A stretch of DNA of 64,000 nucleotides from Dendrobium chrysotoxum (taxonomy: Eukaryota; Streptophyta; Magnoliopsida; Asparagales; Orchidaceae): NCBI GenBank assembly GCA_019925795.1, contig CM034310.1:8842869-8906868 (forward strand), read 5' to 3'. Positions 1 to 12,568 of the stretch are shown one piece after another; position 1 is the first letter of the stretch; each line of letters starts with the position of its first letter. The notes under the pieces were generated by a model that worked only from the letters and a program-made list of their open reading frames with translations, did not search any database and had not been told where the DNA came from. Both the position numbers and the translations under genes were made by a program.

Positions 1-3000
1 GTTATCTAGAAAAATCTTAATTTGCCTTGGACTTCATGAGTGGTGATTATGCATCTAGAAATAAATATAATTAATTTTTAATTTTCTTTAATTTGATTCT
101 AATGCAATACATAAAAGTTGAGTCTTATATAATAATCAACTTATTTTAATGTTTTAAAAAGGCATATAAAAATAGATTTTATCCTAAGGTGCATAACTTC
201 CCCTGAGACAGAGCTGAACCTTCTTAAAATTTTATTATCTTTCTATGTTAACTTAAAGTTTTTTATTTGGTTATGAGTAGAAAATATTTGATTTTATAAG
301 AGCCTAGTGAAATCCAAGCGAAGGCACATATAAGAAATAAACCTAAGAAAAACAAGTAATTTTGTGCGCAATCAATGTAAATAAATATCACCCAAAATCT
401 AAAATATCAAAAGTCTATATGGCAAATGTTACTTTATCATAACCCAAATTCTATTGAAAGTAAAGGTGGCTAGGGTCCACCAACAATAACCTAGATTTTA
501 CTCTCATAAAATAATGCTAAGTCTTAAAATAAGACATTTTTTTAGTCTGTATTACTTCTTCTTTAAATTGGTTTTTTCTTTCGGCTCCTTATAATTCATC
601 TTCTTTTCTTCCAACTTCTAATATATTCATCCCATAGAGTTTTTAAATGAAAAGAATTCTCTATTAAAGGATGTTTTTCCCTCTTTGGATCCCTAATCAC
701 TTAGAAAATTCCTTCTTTAAAAGACTTTCCCAACTCTTATTATTTGCAAAATTATCTTTTAAAAACAAAAAGACTCAAAACCCCCTATAAGTTAGTGAAA
801 TAATTTATATATATAAATCATAAACATAAATTATATCATAATAATCATTTGCTCATTTTTAGTAACATATAAGTTTGGCCATGATTTTAACGATTAGGGG
901 CCTAAGTATTAAAAAACACCTATAAAAGTTTTGATTAGCTTTAAATTATGATTAGTTTAAGCCCATTATTTATAGCACTACACAAATATGGCCATCTAAT
1001 GAAAATATGATTAGTAATAAACATCCAGATCTCTCTAAACCTATGAAAATCTAAACGTCCATCACAGATCACATCATAAGCTTTAAAACATAAGCATCAC
1101 AACATATTTGTCATGAATCACATCAAACCATAATGACCAGCATTCATTCACATGCAAATTATTTTCACATCACATAGAAAACACATGAAATGATTATGGC
1201 CTAACTTAAAACTAGACTTGGTTTCTCTAATAAACAATCTATAATATGTGCAAGAGGCTTTGTGGTTAGGATGTATTCTGAATTTATTATTGTTTGAAAA
1301 TTTCTATGAATTGAATTAAGTTTGTTGAAGGTCAAATGAATTTTAATTTGAGTTTAAGTTCTAGTGTCTATGATATTTTTAGATTTATTTCAAGGTAAAA
1401 TTTAATTATTGAAGTTGATGTAAGATTGGTTGTTCATAGTCTTTTTATAAGTCATTTAGACCTTCCAATTCAGTACACATTTGCCTTCCTAAAAAAAGTC
1501 AAGAAAATGTATAAAAGGTTCAAATGCCTAAGTAATTTATTTTTGAATTTTAAATATTTCTTTAAGTTGAATAGAAATTTTCTTTGTTAAAAGAGGGCTA
1601 TGAGGTTTATTTCACCCTCTTTGGGGCTAAATTAATAGCCTTGTTTGCCTGAGTTACCCAGTAATGACCTTATTATTTAAATTTAATTATTAGTTATTAA
1701 TTTTTAATTAGTTAAATTCATTAATTACTGATTTATAAGATTTCTAATTAAACACTTACATTCCATCAATTCATTAATGACATTGTCACAATGGGCACGA
1801 TTACAAAAGCCTCCTTAGGACACGTAGCCTCACAACTTGAGGTATTCCAGCCTAAAAACTTTATTGATAGAGTGTGTAACGTAATTATTATTCATCTGAT
1901 TTAATTCAATGAGTTAGTCATTTGCTATATTTTTAGTTATATATTGAATTTTCATATATATTTTTTAATTTTTTAATTAATTAATATTTGACAAAATTTT
2001 AATTTTTTTAACATTCAGTTCTAGGATTTTTAAATTTTTTATAAATAATAGACTCAATTATGAGTTCAATGCCTTTAGATTTGAGTCATTTAGAGTTTTT
2101 ATAATTAGTTATGAATTTTATAAAATTAGCCTAATTAAATGAATTAATTAATTCAAGTAATTAGGGAGATTTTGATTGATGGTTAAAATCAATTACGAAC
2201 ACCTTAAAATCTCTCCCAAATTTCAATAATAACTCTTTGAGATGATTACAAGTGTTTAGAATAATTTAAAATTTTTAATTATTTTATTTAATGAATTAAC
2301 AATTTTTCTTAATTATTAAATTACTTTTATTTTAAAGGGCTCTAATGGGGCTTTTAATTTTCATTTGTTAGGCATTTGATTCTGAGAAGTATAACACTTA
2401 AATTGTACATTTTTTATTTAATTTGAATTAATTATGATTGAAATAAGATTCTAGGTCAATTATTTGAGTGTGTTTTGGGTTCACTAATTGGCAGGCCAAA
2501 TGAACTCTAATTCTAGTAAAATTTATAACATATGTTCGTTTGAATATGTGCTTCAAATCTACTGAAATTCAAGTCATTAAAGCCCTCCTAGGTTTCATAA
2601 TTGATCACCAAAGGTAAATATATCTATACCTTTGAGGATTTATTTGGATAATCTATTATTTGGATTTGGGGAAAAATCAATGTCATTTTAACTCTTGCAA
2701 AAGCATAAACAAACCATAACAAAATGAGGCCCTAAATCTTTATGCATTTAAAGTTATGAATTTTTAAACTTCTGGTCAATTTTTGACCCAAAACTTTGGA
2801 AATTGATTCACCAAACTTGCATGGCTGCCCAAGGCCAAAAAATATTAGAGTATATGGCATAAAGGCCATAATAGTTTCTGTCCAAAATTGAGCTCAATTG
2901 AACATCTAGTTATGGAGTAATTAAGGAAATTTATAAAAACGCAAAACCTTAATTACTCTTTATAAAGTGGTAAAAATATTTTTTTATCATTTTTAAAATA

Positions 3001-4660
3001 AAATTGGGCTCAATCTAGTTGCAATGAGTTTAAGAACTCCAAATTTGGATAAAAAAAGAAATTCTAATGAATTTTTAAAGTTTATGAACTTTTTTAGATT
3101 CATTTTAATGCAAAAAATGGAGCTAGCCATCGGTGGAAATCACTGGCATTGATTGTATGGTGATGCAATCATTGCCAATGATTTCTTGAAGATTTTAACT
3201 TAACCATGTCAATGCGATTGTACTGTATGATCCATCGGATAGTGCTGTATGATCAGAGTAAAAATTGAACATGATTGGATTAAGTTGAATATCTTCTTGC
3301 ATAGTGATCCAAATGTCATAAATCTTGAAATATAGCTTCCCCAAACTCAAATGAAGAGGGGGAAAGTGTTTGGAAGCTCTTAAAAGTACTTTTTGAAAAG
3401 CTATTTTAAAATAAAGGTTTAAGCTAGGGTTGGACATTTACCTCAATCCAATGAGTCTCAAGGGCTATACAAGGCTTGTTCTCCTCCTTGGAGCTCCGGG
3501 AACAATCCCTATGAAGACATGGAAGCTTGTGGAGCTCTCAATTTTATGTTCCGAGTTAATGAACATAGAATGAGGGCTTTCTCTCCTTTTGCCCTATTCT
3601 AAGCACTCCTTTTCAAACCAAGAGTTGGGATTCTTTTGGCTCTTTCCCTAAATGATTACCATATGTATGGAGCAGTTGGAGGACTTTCCTTTGGTTTGGG
3701 GAGTGGTTGGATAAAGGATATATGATGTGGAAAGGGTTTTTTGACCTTTTGTGCACATGTGGCCATATGAGGCTGATTTGGAATAAACTAAGGCTTGAAA
3801 ATAGATTAAGAGGTGACTAGGAAGCTTCTAGAATCCATTTAAGTAGGCCATATGGGTTGGAATGGAGGGAATTTTAATGTTTTAGCTATGTTGGCCAATT
3901 TTGAATATTTTGAGAATTGTTTTGTGAAATTGATCATGTTGACCAGCAAATAATGGTCAAGCCACATGGGATGGGTCCTAGGGAACCTCCAAAGGCTATT
4001 TACAAGAAATTTGAAGAGTTTACCTTAATGGGTGTGCAGTTTAAATTTATGAAATGTATATGTGAGAGGTTTAACCAATTTAGGTGAGTTGACCAAGTCA
4101 ACTCACCATGAATTGACTCCACGAAGGCTTAGGTTCATTCAAGGTATGAAATTGAGTGATGTTGGTGCATTGGAGTGTTTGATTTGATTCCAAGCAATGG
4201 GTTGACCCAAATTGACTTGGTTTGACTAAATTTGGGTTTGATGGGACTTTTGGTCAACCATAGTCAACCAAGAGTCCAATGAGATTCAAATCAATATGAA
4301 TATGATTATGAACATATTTGATTCTTTTGGGAAGGCATCCATGGTCATTTTCTCTAATATATCATATATAGTGATATGGATTATAAATATTTGAAAGATT
4401 TTCAATCATAAAAAATATATTTAGTTTTTGGGGGATAAAGATCTTAGAATACTTTCAAATTGGTTTGATTAACACTAGGAATATGCCTAATAAATATGCA
4501 ACTAGCTAATCATGATTCCCTGATCATTTGATAGGATTTTGAATCATTTAAAAATTTCCCTAAAATAAAAAAAATTTAAGGGATTTTGGGTTTGATTTAA
4601 AAATTTAGTTTTGGATTTAGGATTTTGATTTGCATTATTTATTTAGAATTTTGATTTGAA
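1..4660 (+). mobile_element. old non-coding repeat, degraded relative of the 38.6-46.1 kb element
   Basis: No credible coding region. The stretch runs parallel to 39.6-46.0 kb in the same order: 1-230 resembles 39600-39790, 470-720 resembles 41070-41340, 1250-1450 resembles 41870-42000, 1780-1880 resembles 42120-42240 (shared block CTCCTTAGGACAC), 3110-3240 resembles 44110-44260, 4080-4290 resembles the TTGAC-rich part near 44.8-45.1 kb, and 4300-4640 resembles 45.7-46.0 kb. Similarity is by eye and strongly degraded. It is therefore a second, older, incomplete copy of that large non-coding family, probably LTR-retrotransposon derived. Short ORFs such as the one at 3195-3437 are not supported as genes. 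Confidence 0.55.
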
Positions 4661-4801
4661 ATGTTGACATCACTCAAAAAATGAGGACAACTCAGGTATA
4701 AGCCTCGCCAAAAAACTTTGATATAAAAGACCCTCCAACTGCCAGATCAACTATTGACCTATTAATCCTACAAATCCATTATAAAAGTCAAAATCACGAA
4801 T
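4661..4801. other. unassigned flank of the Athila-like element
   Basis: About 140 bp between the end of the old repeat and the first Athila LTR base. I see nothing recognisable in it. Confidence 0.4.
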
Positions 4802-5962
4802 TGATAAGTATAAATAATATTATATTTTATGTGTTAATTTGTTAGTAAAAATATATTTTTTTAGTTGTGTGTGTATAGGAAAATACATGCAAGGAGAAAA
4901 ATTTTAAAGTATGGTACAATGCCATGGCATCGGATGTAATACCATCATGGTATTATGCCATTGTTGGAGTGCCCAAATATGGACATGGTGGCACCCAGTC
5001 TCTATTTAACAGCATAAAAGAATCAGAGGAGTCAAGGCCACAAAGCCTATCCAACTATCCCTGCACCATAGCGTCAGAGGAGTCAGCGCTGCAAAGCCCA
5101 GTCTCTGTCTACACAATACTGCGGTGCCAAATTCTAGAACCACTAAGTCAAAGGAGTGCCACATGGACTTCACAATGCTCAAACTGTTAGCAATGCTGTG
5201 ACATTATAGTTGTAGCTGTTTAGGCCACGATCTGCCAGTGAAGTGGTACGTCGATTTATTAAACTGTAGGTCCATGTCAGCAAGAGCCGTAGCAAAGGAA
5301 ACCTTCAATACTATGGTGATAGTTCATTTTAGGGGTGTCGTAGTGTAAGTGTCTAGAGCGCCATGGTACAAAAATCTATTTTCTGTATTTTTCTTTTAAA
5401 AGTATATCTATAATGTTAATTAAAGAGTTCAAGCCCTTATTTAATTTCAGTCTTTATAGTGCTTTCAGATTTTTCCTTAGGAGCGATAACTAAGGAAATT
5501 CAAAGAAGTATTAGATACATTCCATTAGAGTGTTTGGCTTGTGTTTTTGGAAGCAATTCTATAAGTTCTAAGAGGAGTGTAGAGGAGTCATTGAATCATC
5601 TGGTGATATATTTTTTTTTATACTTTCTTTCTTTTGTGCAAATTAATAAAAATGAATATACTTCAATTGTTCTTCATGTCTTGCTAAATTCTCTAGTTTT
5701 AGATTGATGGTATAAAAGTTTAGAGTGGTATTGAGGTTGAAAGAGTTTAATTTATCCTTTTTCTCTTCATGCTTAACTGAGCGGCCAATGATGTGTATGC
5801 TCTTAATAGAATCAATATAAAAGAGGATCATTAGGAAACATATTGTATTTACATTACATCAATCCAAAATAATTTATCCCAATAGTATTTCATTTAATTA
5901 TTTCTATTTTTAATTTAAGTGATTGAATCTCCACCAAAACCTATTTTAATTGACTAGGATAA
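4802..5962 (+). repeat. 5' LTR of the Athila-like element (3' end missing)
   Basis: Starts TGATAAGTATAAATAATATT and matches the repeat from 10283. The match ends near 5962 at 'ggataat', where sequence jumps straight into the end of gag; the last ~115 bp of the LTR, the primer-binding site and most of gag are gone. Relative to the other LTR this copy keeps an extra segment around 5340-5460 and lacks about 230 bp present at 10850-11080. ORFs inside it (4924-5190, 5459-5707, 5643-5831) are chance frames. Confidence 0.8.
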
Positions 5963-6521
5963 TATCCCCTTCTTTGAAGTGTTTAAAAAATTAACCATTA
6001 ATATCTCCTTCTCTGAAGCTTTGGAACAAATGCCCACTTATACTAAATTTATGAAGGATACTTTGAGTAAAAAAAGGAAGATTTATGATTATGAAATAAT
6101 GGCACTAACCGAAGAATGTAGTGCCATTTTACAAAAGAAAACTCTTGAAAAACTTAATGATCCTTGGAGTTTTACCATTCCATTAACTATTGTAGATAAA
6201 TTCGGTGGGAGAGCTTTATGTGACTTAGGATCTAGTATTAACCTCATGCTTTAATCCATCTTTAAGTGGTTAGATTTATGAGATATTCAAACTACTTTTG
6301 TTACTCTTCAATTGGCTGATAGATCTTTTACTTATCCAAAAAGAGTAATAAAGGATGTTCTAATAAAGGTTTATAAGTTTATTTTTCCAATTGATTTTAT
6401 TATTTTATACATGAAAGTAGATAGGGAAATACCTCTAATTTTAGGAAGACCTTTCTTAGCAATAGGGAAAGCTATGATAAATGTTCAAAAGGGAGAATTA
6501 ACTATGAGAATTCAACACTAG
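5963..6521 (+). pseudogene. gag end and aspartic protease remnant (Athila-like)
   Basis: The first ORF (5979-6254) ends in a retropepsin-like stretch, FGGRALCDLGSSINLM, where family members have a D-[TSL]-G catalytic loop; here it reads CDLGSS. A stop follows at the usual 'LMPLS' site. The next ORF (6312-6521) carries the C-terminal protease part with the flap-side motif ILGRPFLA and the following VQKGELT. The two lie in different frames with stop codons between, so no protease is made. The region is joined directly to the truncated 5' LTR, showing that the gag body was lost by deletion. Confidence 0.8.
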
Positions 6522-6587
6522 GAGGTGACAATTGATGCATTAAAATTTATAAAATTCCCTTAAGAAATAAAAGAAGATTGCTTTAGG

Positions 6588-7780
6588 GTGGATTTGGAGG
6601 ATGTATTAGTAGAAGATATCAAAGAAAAGCTGTTGGAAGAAGAAGTGATTGACGAAGAAGAAGATGAGCAAGAACAAAATACATCTAATAGGCCGATTGA
6701 AATAAAGTTTACAAAAGAAAGTCGAAACCAAGGATATTTTGCATTGTTGGAAAATTCATCTTTAGATAAAAATTTGATACCATCTATTGAAGAGGCCCCA
6801 ACATTAGAACTTAAAGCTTTACCTTGTCATCTCAAGTATGCATATTTAGGTAAAAATTTCACTCTTCTTATATTCATTTCTGCAAATCTCAAACAACATC
6901 AAGAGATTGAATTGATAAAAGTTTTAAGTAACTATAAGAAAGCTTTCGGGTGGACTATTGTTGACATTAAAGAAATTAACACTTCCATTTATATGCATAG
7001 AATCTTAATGGAAGTAAATTCTATACCTAAAGCTAATCCTCGAAGAAGACTTAATCCTTTAATGAAAGCTGTTCTTAAAAAAATAAATTCTTAATTTGTT
7101 AGATGCTAGGATTATCATCCCAATTTCTGATAGTTCTTGGGTAAGTCTAATTCATCGTGTTCCTAAAAAGGGAGGATTGACTATAATATCCAATGAACAT
7201 AATAAATTAATACCCACTAGAACTGGAACAGGTTGGAGGATTTGTATTGATTATAGGAAACTAAATGAAGCAACCAGAAAAGATTATTTTCCATTCCCAT
7301 TTCTTGATCAAATTCTTGATAGGTTGGTAGGGCATCTATTTTATGCCTTTCTAGATGGATATTCATGTTATCATAAAATACCTATTGCACCTGAGGATTA
7401 AGATAAGACTACTTTTCATCAGACCCTCTGAAACTTTTACTTTTAGGAGAATGTATTTTCATTTATGTAATGCTCCTACTACTTTTTAAAGATGCATGAT
7501 GTCTATTTTTTCAAACTTAATTGAGTAGGGTATTAAAATATTTGTGGATAATTTTTTTGTATTTGGATCTATATCTAATTTATGTCTAGAACACTTAACT
7601 ATTATTTTAAAAAGATGTTGAAACTAATTTAGTGCTAAATTGGGAAAACTATCAATTTATGATAACAGAAATCATTGTCTTTGGGCATAAGATCTCTAGG
7701 AAAGGGCATTAGAAGCTTCTTAGTACATGCTAGTTTTTATAGAAAGGGTACTAAAAATCAAATTATTGATTATCTATCTA
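6588..7780 (+). pseudogene. reverse transcriptase remnant (Ty3/gypsy, Athila-like)
   Basis: 6588-7094 is the acidic protease-RT linker ending in 'NPRRRLNPLM', the usual lead-in to gypsy RT. 7096-7401 holds RT fingers and palm: VPKKGG, GWRICIDYRKLNEAT and FYAFLDGYSCYHKIPIAPED. The YMDD-type catalytic box near 7541-7552 reads F-V-D-N, so the second aspartate is lost. From about 7640 frames break, and at 7700-7740 the sequence jumps from the RT end to the RNaseH-integrase linker ('NQIIDYLSRLE' near 7760), so RNaseH is deleted. Confidence 0.8.
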
Positions 7781-9064
7781 GACTTGAATAACATGCATTT
7801 GTTGAGGTTGAAATTAATGAAAAAATCCTTGATGAATAATTATTTTCTCTCTAGTTGAACAAATCTCCATGGTATGCTGATATTATAAATTTCATTACAA
7901 GTGGAATACTTCCTTATGTATTATTTGCATCTAAAAGAGGAAGTTTGTGCGTGATACCGAATCATACTTTTGGGATGAATTCTATTTATTTAAATCTTGC
8001 AATGATTAAATCATAAGAAGATGTGTTTCTGATGAGGAAATAAAGTCAATTATTAGTGAGTGTCATGATTTTAATTATGGGAGATATTTTGGAGGATTTA
8101 GAACTACTTCTAAAATCCTTCAAGCTAGATTTTATTAAACTACCCTATTCAAGGATGTGAAGGAATGTGTAGAAAGATGTGATCATTTACAAAGGGAAAT
8201 TAGTATAACTAAAAGAAATGTAATGCCAGTGAAATATGTTTTGGAAATAGAAATATTTAATGTTTGGGGTTTAGATTTTATGGGACCTTTTGTGCCTTTG
8301 CATGAAAACCAATATATTCTCATTGATGTGGATTATGTTTCTAAATGGATTGAAGGTGTGGCAACCTCTAAACCTAGTGCTTAAATTAAGATTAATTTCT
8401 TAAAGAATTTATTTTATATTTGGAATGCCAAGAGTAACAATCAATAATGGAGGAAGTCATTTTTGTAATAAAAAAATAGAAATGATCCTTAAGAATTTAA
8501 AATTTTTCATAGTATTGCTACTACTTACCATCCCCAAACTAGTGGGTAAGCTGAAATTAGTAATAGGGAAATCAAGAGGATAAAGGAAAAAATTGCCAGT
8601 TCTAATATGAAAGATTGGGTAATTAAATTGGATGATGCATTATGGGCCTATAAAATTGCATTTAAAACTCAAATTGGTATGACTTCATATAAATTAGTCT
8701 TTGGAAAGCTTGTTAGCTTTCTGTAAAATTTGAACATAAGGCCTTCTATGTAGTCAAAGAATTGAATTCAAATCTTTGAGGTGTCAAAGAAAAAAGACTG
8801 CTACAATTGAGTGAATTAAAAGAAATTAGAAATAAAGCATATGAAGATGCAAGAATTTATAAGGAAAGAATTAAAAAATTGCATGATAGAAAACTTCTTA
8901 AGAAGAAATTCACTCTTGGTCACGATGATTTACTTTTTAATTCCAGACTTAAGCTATTCGTAGGGAAATTAAAATTTCGATGGTCAGGGCCATTCACTGT
9001 CATAAAAAATATTTCCCTATGGGATTGTGGAAATACAAGACAAGAAAAGCTTGCATATCCTTAA
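7781..9064 (+). pseudogene. integrase remnant (Ty3/gypsy, Athila-like)
   Basis: Around 8050-8200 lies the zinc-binding N-terminal domain in broken frames, ending with a CxxC-like CVERCDHLQ in the ORF 8157-8384. The same ORF carries the first catalytic aspartate in VWGLDFMGPF and the following DYVSKWIE. The region around 8540-8580 is the 'TSG.AEISNREIK' segment with the catalytic glutamate area; a stop replaces one residue. The C-terminal part continues in 8807-9064 with the 'KLKFRWSGPFTV' motif. Many stops and shifts: a fossil. Confidence 0.8.
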
Positions 9065-10282
9065 AGTAAATTATCATAGATTAAAATCTTATTTAGGAGG
9101 AGATATTAATCAACTGCAAAAATAACTGAATTTGTTCATTCTGAAAAGTAATAATTGGTATAGTCTAGCTGAATACTTAACACTTAGCACTTCTGGGAGG
9201 CAACCCATATATCTTTGATTATAGTATCAATCATAATTATATTAATGATATGTTATTTTTGTTTTTAACACATTTTATACATTTTTTATCCCTCATATGA
9301 AAGCATGTGTTTATAATATTTATTTATGAGTTTATTTACATATTAGCAAATTTTCTTCATGCTTAAATTATTATTATCCTCAAATTAATTTTATATTATA
9401 ATTATTTAATTAACCCTCATAAAAATGATATTTAAAAAATATGAAAAATTAGGATAATAATAAAATCCTAGATCCTAGTTTAAATAAACTCTATTTATAC
9501 TTCATAGGTTGGAAAATTTAATACTTAACTCATTCAACCATTTGAGCTATTATCCTAATTTGAATTTATAAGTTATACCTTGATGAATTTAACTTTTAAA
9601 AAATTGTATAATAAATAATTAGTATTAAAATTTATATAGGAGTAGATTAAAATTTAAAATCATAACTAACATGAAGATTGAATTAGTAATCACATCAAAT
9701 TCATACATTAAAATTATTAAGACTATATCAGAGTCCTATAGCAGAAGTTGATATTCAAAATCATTAATTATATACTCTATGAAAGAAAAAAAAAAGAACT
9801 ATAAATAGTTCTTAAAAAGAAAAAGAAATAAAAATATCAAAAGAAAAAGATGAGTACATTGAAAAATTGATATCAGTGAAAGTTTAAAGATATAAAATAA
9901 TATTACACAAAAATTATAAAGGATAAGATGAGAGAGATAGTACAAGGGATGGTGAATTAATGAAAGTAAAATTTTAACTATAACTATATCCAATTATTAA
10001 AACTGCATTATTCACTTCAACATTCAAAAATTAAAGATTAGATCAATCACCTATAATTTTAAATTAGGAAAACACAAAAATGATTGATTAAGTTTAATTA
10101 TTAGTATTTTTTCAAACTAGAAATATAGCTTTGATTCATTTTTACTAATTCAAGATAATGATTTATTATCATATAGTTTAGTAATTTTAGATTGTCACTT
10201 TTTATTTTAGTTAATCACTTAATCAGAATTACAAAACCTTTATTTGCTTGAGGACAAGAAAGAATTTAAGCTAGGAAGGATT
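9065..10282 (+). other. non-coding spacer between integrase and 3' LTR, with polypurine tract
   Basis: Begins with the conserved post-integrase segment 'cttctgggaggcaacccat' near 9188-9210. The rest is AT-rich without coding signal; ORF 9799-9993 on the other strand is a low-complexity chance frame. At 10248-10260 the text 'cttgaggacaag' and at 10265-10281 a degenerate polypurine tract (ttaagctaggaagga) precede the LTR, the standard Athila arrangement for second-strand priming. Confidence 0.65.
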
Positions 10283-11483
10283 TAATAAGTATAAGTAATA
10301 TTATATTTTATGTGTTAATTTATCAGTAAAAATATGTTTTTTAGTTGTGTACAGAAAAATATAGGAAAAAAAAATATTAAAGTATGGTACAATGTCGTAG
10401 CATTAGGCACAATACCATTGCGGTGCATCATTAACACTGCCGGAGCACCTAAATATGGATATGGTGGCTCCTAGTATATATTTAACAGTGTCGTAGCACC
10501 GAAGGAGTCAGCAGTACAAAGCCCATCCAATGTTTCAGGCACCATAGCATCAGAGGAGTTAGCGCCGTAAAGCCCAGTCTCTATCTATATAGTGCTGCTA
10601 CTCTAATTTTTTCCTTAGGAGTGACAACTAAGGGAATTCAAAGAAGTACTTGATACATTCCATTAGAGTGGTTAGCTTGTATTTGTGGAAGCAATTCTAT
10701 AAGTCCTAGGAGGAGTGTAGAGGAGATCATTAGAGTGGTGATATCTTTTCTTCTATACTTTCTTTCTTTTGTGCAAATTAATGAAAATGAATATGCTTCA
10801 CTTGTTCTTCATGTATCTCTAAATTCTCTATTTTTGGATTAATGTAGTACTAATAAGTACTCTTCATCAATAATTTTATGATATTTTTAATATACTAGTT
10901 CTTCAATTAATATACATAGTGGTCATATATGTAGGTAATATCAAGTGTAATGTGGAGTCTAGGAATAGAAAAGTAGGCAAAACTAGGTTTATTGGATTGG
11001 TATGATGTAAGCATAGGCATAGTGCTTGTCATGTATCAAATTTATAGAGATGAATTATCTTTAAGAGGTTTTAACAGTACATCCTTTATTTAATCTTCTA
11101 AGATTTTTAAAGGGTGACTGACTATGGGAGTTTAGAGTGGTATTGAGATTGGAAGAGTTTAATTTGTCCTTTATCTCTTCATGCTTGATTAAGCGGTCGA
11201 TGATGCATATGCTCTGAATAGCATCGATATAAAAGAGAATCATTAAGAAACCTTTTATGTTTATATTCCATCAATCCAAAATAATTTATCCCAACAGTAT
11301 TTTATTTAATTATTTTTTATTTAAAATTAAGTGATTGAGTCTCCATCAAAACTTATTTTAATTGATTGGGATAATTGTTATAGTTGAAGTAGACAGTACT
11401 AGTATTTGCAAGTAAACATTCTTCCTCAAGGTTGGATACACTATTCTATCACTATATTCCTTGATTCGGTATGTATACTTGCA
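10283..11483 (+). repeat. 3' LTR of the Athila-like element
   Basis: Begins TTAATAAGTATAAG (first TG changed to TA-like) right after the polypurine tract and ends ...GTATACTTGCA at 11483. It matches 4802-5962 but lacks one segment and carries an extra 10850-11080 block, so the two LTRs have diverged by indels as well as substitutions. The ORF at 11061-11243 on the other strand is a shadow. Confidence 0.8.
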
Positions 11484-12310
11484 TATATTAAATGGGGTTT
11501 TATAATTTTTATATTAAGAAAAACCTAAGCATTATTTAAGGATTGATAGAGCCCTTAATCATTTTTATAATTCTTTAGGTTACTCCACTGCCCCCACCAT
11601 CAACCAATCAGACAAAGTATAGTGAGGGCACTTTCTACGGATCTTCTTGAATCTTTCCTAGCTCTCATAAATTGACTCTCCATTTGATTGGAGAAATGAA
11701 GTACTATCATTTCTAAGCATATCTATTTTAGATGATGGGAAATATTTTGCTAGGAATTTATATTCCAACTTATTCCAAGTGATTATGGAGCCTAAGGTCA
11801 AGGAATTTAACCATATTTTTGCTTTGTCCCTAAGAAAAATAGAAATCAACGAAGATAAATAGCATCATCACAAACTCCATTATATTTGAATGTTGCACAA
11901 ATTTCTAAGAAGCTAGTTAAATGTAGGTTGGGATCCTCAACGGGACTTCCTACAAACTAAGAATTCTAAACTATTTGGATAATGGTAGGTTTCAGCTCAA
12001 AATTATTAGCTTGGATAGTAGGTTTATTGATACTCTAATGAATTTTATCTACTAAGGGATTGGCATACTCCTTGAGAGATTTAGCATGGTAGTGATCAGG
12101 ATTTGGTTCAACGATTGCTACATCTAAAGTCTTTTTAGTTTTCAAATTTTTGTAAGGATCCTCTCTATTTTAAGTCAAACAAAAAGGGTCTCTTACTGGA
12201 TCTACTACACATATAACTAAAGCAAACAGAAACTAAAATGCAATAAAATAAACTAAAATTAAAAAATTACAAAAAGTAAGAGTCACAGATTCTAGCTTTA
12301 TAAAAGAATA
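11484..12310 (-). pseudogene. gag remnant of an inverted Athila-like element
   Basis: On the minus strand 11849-11658 encodes LRDKAKIWLNSLTLGSI followed by KFLAKYFPSSK and LRNDSTSF, the hallmark core of the plant gypsy gag (capsid, 'retrotrans_gag' type). Flanking sequence to about 12310 appears to continue gag in broken frames. Orientation is opposite to the neighbouring + strand Athila element, whose 3' LTR ends only ~80 bp away, so this is a different, older insertion. No full gag survives. Confidence 0.7.
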
Positions 12311-12523
12311 ATGATAACAAAATAAGATACAAAATAAGTAGGATTAAATTTTCTAGATTTTTTTAACAAAGTAGAAACAATTACAAAAGCACACTTACAT
12401 GGTGGGGCTTCTGTAGATTATTGAGATTGATTCTATTTGAGCATAGCTAGATGTGACATATAGGATTTAAATATGATTAGATTTTTCTTTAATAAGTCAA
12501 TAATTAAAGCCCACTTAAATAAA

Positions 12524-12568
12524 TACACACACACACACACACTTATATATATATATATATATATATAT
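12524..12568. repeat. compound microsatellite (AC)n(TA)n
   Basis: About nine AC units followed by about twelve TA units. It lies where the end of the minus-strand Athila LTR is expected and has probably expanded from a short TATA stretch there. Confidence 0.95.

Larger units (their letters stand above)
4802..11483 (+). mobile_element. Athila-like Ty3/gypsy retrotransposon, internally deleted and broken
   Basis: Two long direct repeats (4802-5962 and 10283-11483) enclose gag-end, protease, reverse transcriptase and integrase remnants in the usual gypsy order. The protease motif CDLGSSINLM, the RT motifs CIDYRKLNEAT and FLDGYS, and the spacer motif reading as 'gggaggcaaccc' after integrase are typical of the Athila/Tat group of plant gypsy elements. 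Most of gag, the PBS and the end of the 5' LTR are missing, RNaseH is deleted near 7700, and stop codons are frequent. No clear target-site duplication was found. It is a fossil that cannot make a working polyprotein. Confidence 0.85.
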